Assembly: GCF_004345665.1 (NCBI RefSeq)
Contig: NZ_SLWR01000001.1
Location: 1,084,401-1,148,400 of the forward strand
Source: Kribbella antiqua
GTDB taxonomy: Bacteria > Actinomycetota > Actinomycetes > Propionibacteriales > Kribbellaceae
Direction: 5' to 3'
DNA length: 64,000 bases
Part shown: positions 63,857 to 64,000 of the stretch, piece by piece
How the letters are laid out: the number at the start of each line of letters is the position of its first letter
How positions within the stretch are numbered: the stretch's first letter is position 1
Program-made: the position numbers and the translations under genes
Notes under the pieces: generated by a model
What the model was told of the DNA's origin: nothing
The model's input: the letters and a program-made list of their open reading frames with translations, nothing else
Database searches by the model: none

Positions 63857-64000
63857 GAGGTTTCTCCTCACCGATGAGGGTGGTGGGCGGGGCGCCCCCC
63901 CGCCCCCACCCCCGCCTACAGAACAAAAAAGAAACCTCCGCCAACCCCACAACGCGGCTTCAGGTACAACAAGGGGAAAAAGGGCATGCCCAGGGGGGAC
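63857..64000. other. Low-complexity right end, no gene
   Basis: Apart from the ribosome site of 63856, this stretch shows C- and G-runs (63894-63915, 63994-63999), A-runs and many purine-only pieces unlike the rest of the window. No frame has a normal codon pattern. It may be a poor-quality contig end. No promoter can be called. Confidence 0.5.

Overview
The window is high-GC DNA (roughly 70%) with dense, short-spaced operons, frequent GTG starts, many 1-4 base stop/start overlaps and strong GGAGG-type ribosome binding sites. The proteins look actinobacterial: a PspA/PspAA/DUF3043 group, ECF-family corrinoid transport, ROK-controlled sugar uptake and WcaJ-type priming transferases. A soil actinomycete of the Nocardioidaceae/Kribbella type is my best guess. 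This rests on protein and codon style only, because no rRNA or other marker gene is present.

Positions 1-45387 form one very large cell-surface polysaccharide locus. On the left are a partial ligase/polymerase and a Wzz-like co-polymerase (minus strand, 1-2198). Next come three tandem secreted seven-bladed-propeller proteins (plus strand, 2432-7869). A long minus-strand run (7856-26747) follows in three blocks: (i) flippase, GT26 transferase, GDP-mannose dehydratase, GDP-fucose synthase and a WcaJ-like priming transferase; (ii) GT4, a second flippase, pyruvyl transferase, GT2 and a PAP2 phosphatase; (iii) a tightly coupled set for an unusual sugar (cytidylyltransferase, epimerase, two C-methyltransferase-like proteins, PIG-L deacetylase, class III aminotransferase, RmlC-like epimerase, another methyltransferase). 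A divergent plus-strand run (27180-43161) encodes an AlgD-like GDP-mannose 6-dehydrogenase, GT4, AsnB, a two-domain oxidoreductase, a heparinase II/III-like protein, two more Wzz-like proteins, a second ligase/polymerase, another GT4 and a membrane-anchored beta-helix protein. An ECF-type sigma factor and a second WcaJ-like transferase close the locus. The duplicated primer, flippase, ligase and co-polymerase genes suggest two Wzx/Wzy-type polymers, or one recently duplicated system. Predicted components are fucose, a (perhaps amidated) mannuronate, a C-methylated and/or amino sugar, and pyruvate ketals.

Positions 45563-48796 hold housekeeping and stress genes: PspA with its small partner PspAA, a DUF3043 membrane protein, an aldo/keto reductase and a small conserved protein.

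Positions 48805-54532 are a cobalamin-riboswitch-controlled corrinoid uptake and salvage operon: a secreted membrane-anchored protein, EcfT, a fused EcfAA', an S component, CobU and CobS.

Positions 54747-59288 hold a ROK repressor, probably leaderless, followed by a sugar ABC importer (lipoprotein, single-domain ATPase, permease). Two adjacent perfect 12-bp palindromes lie between repressor and importer. An LtrA-family membrane protein follows, then a minus-strand oligopeptide importer (OppB, OppD, OppF) that reaches the right edge, where the sequence itself looks unreliable.
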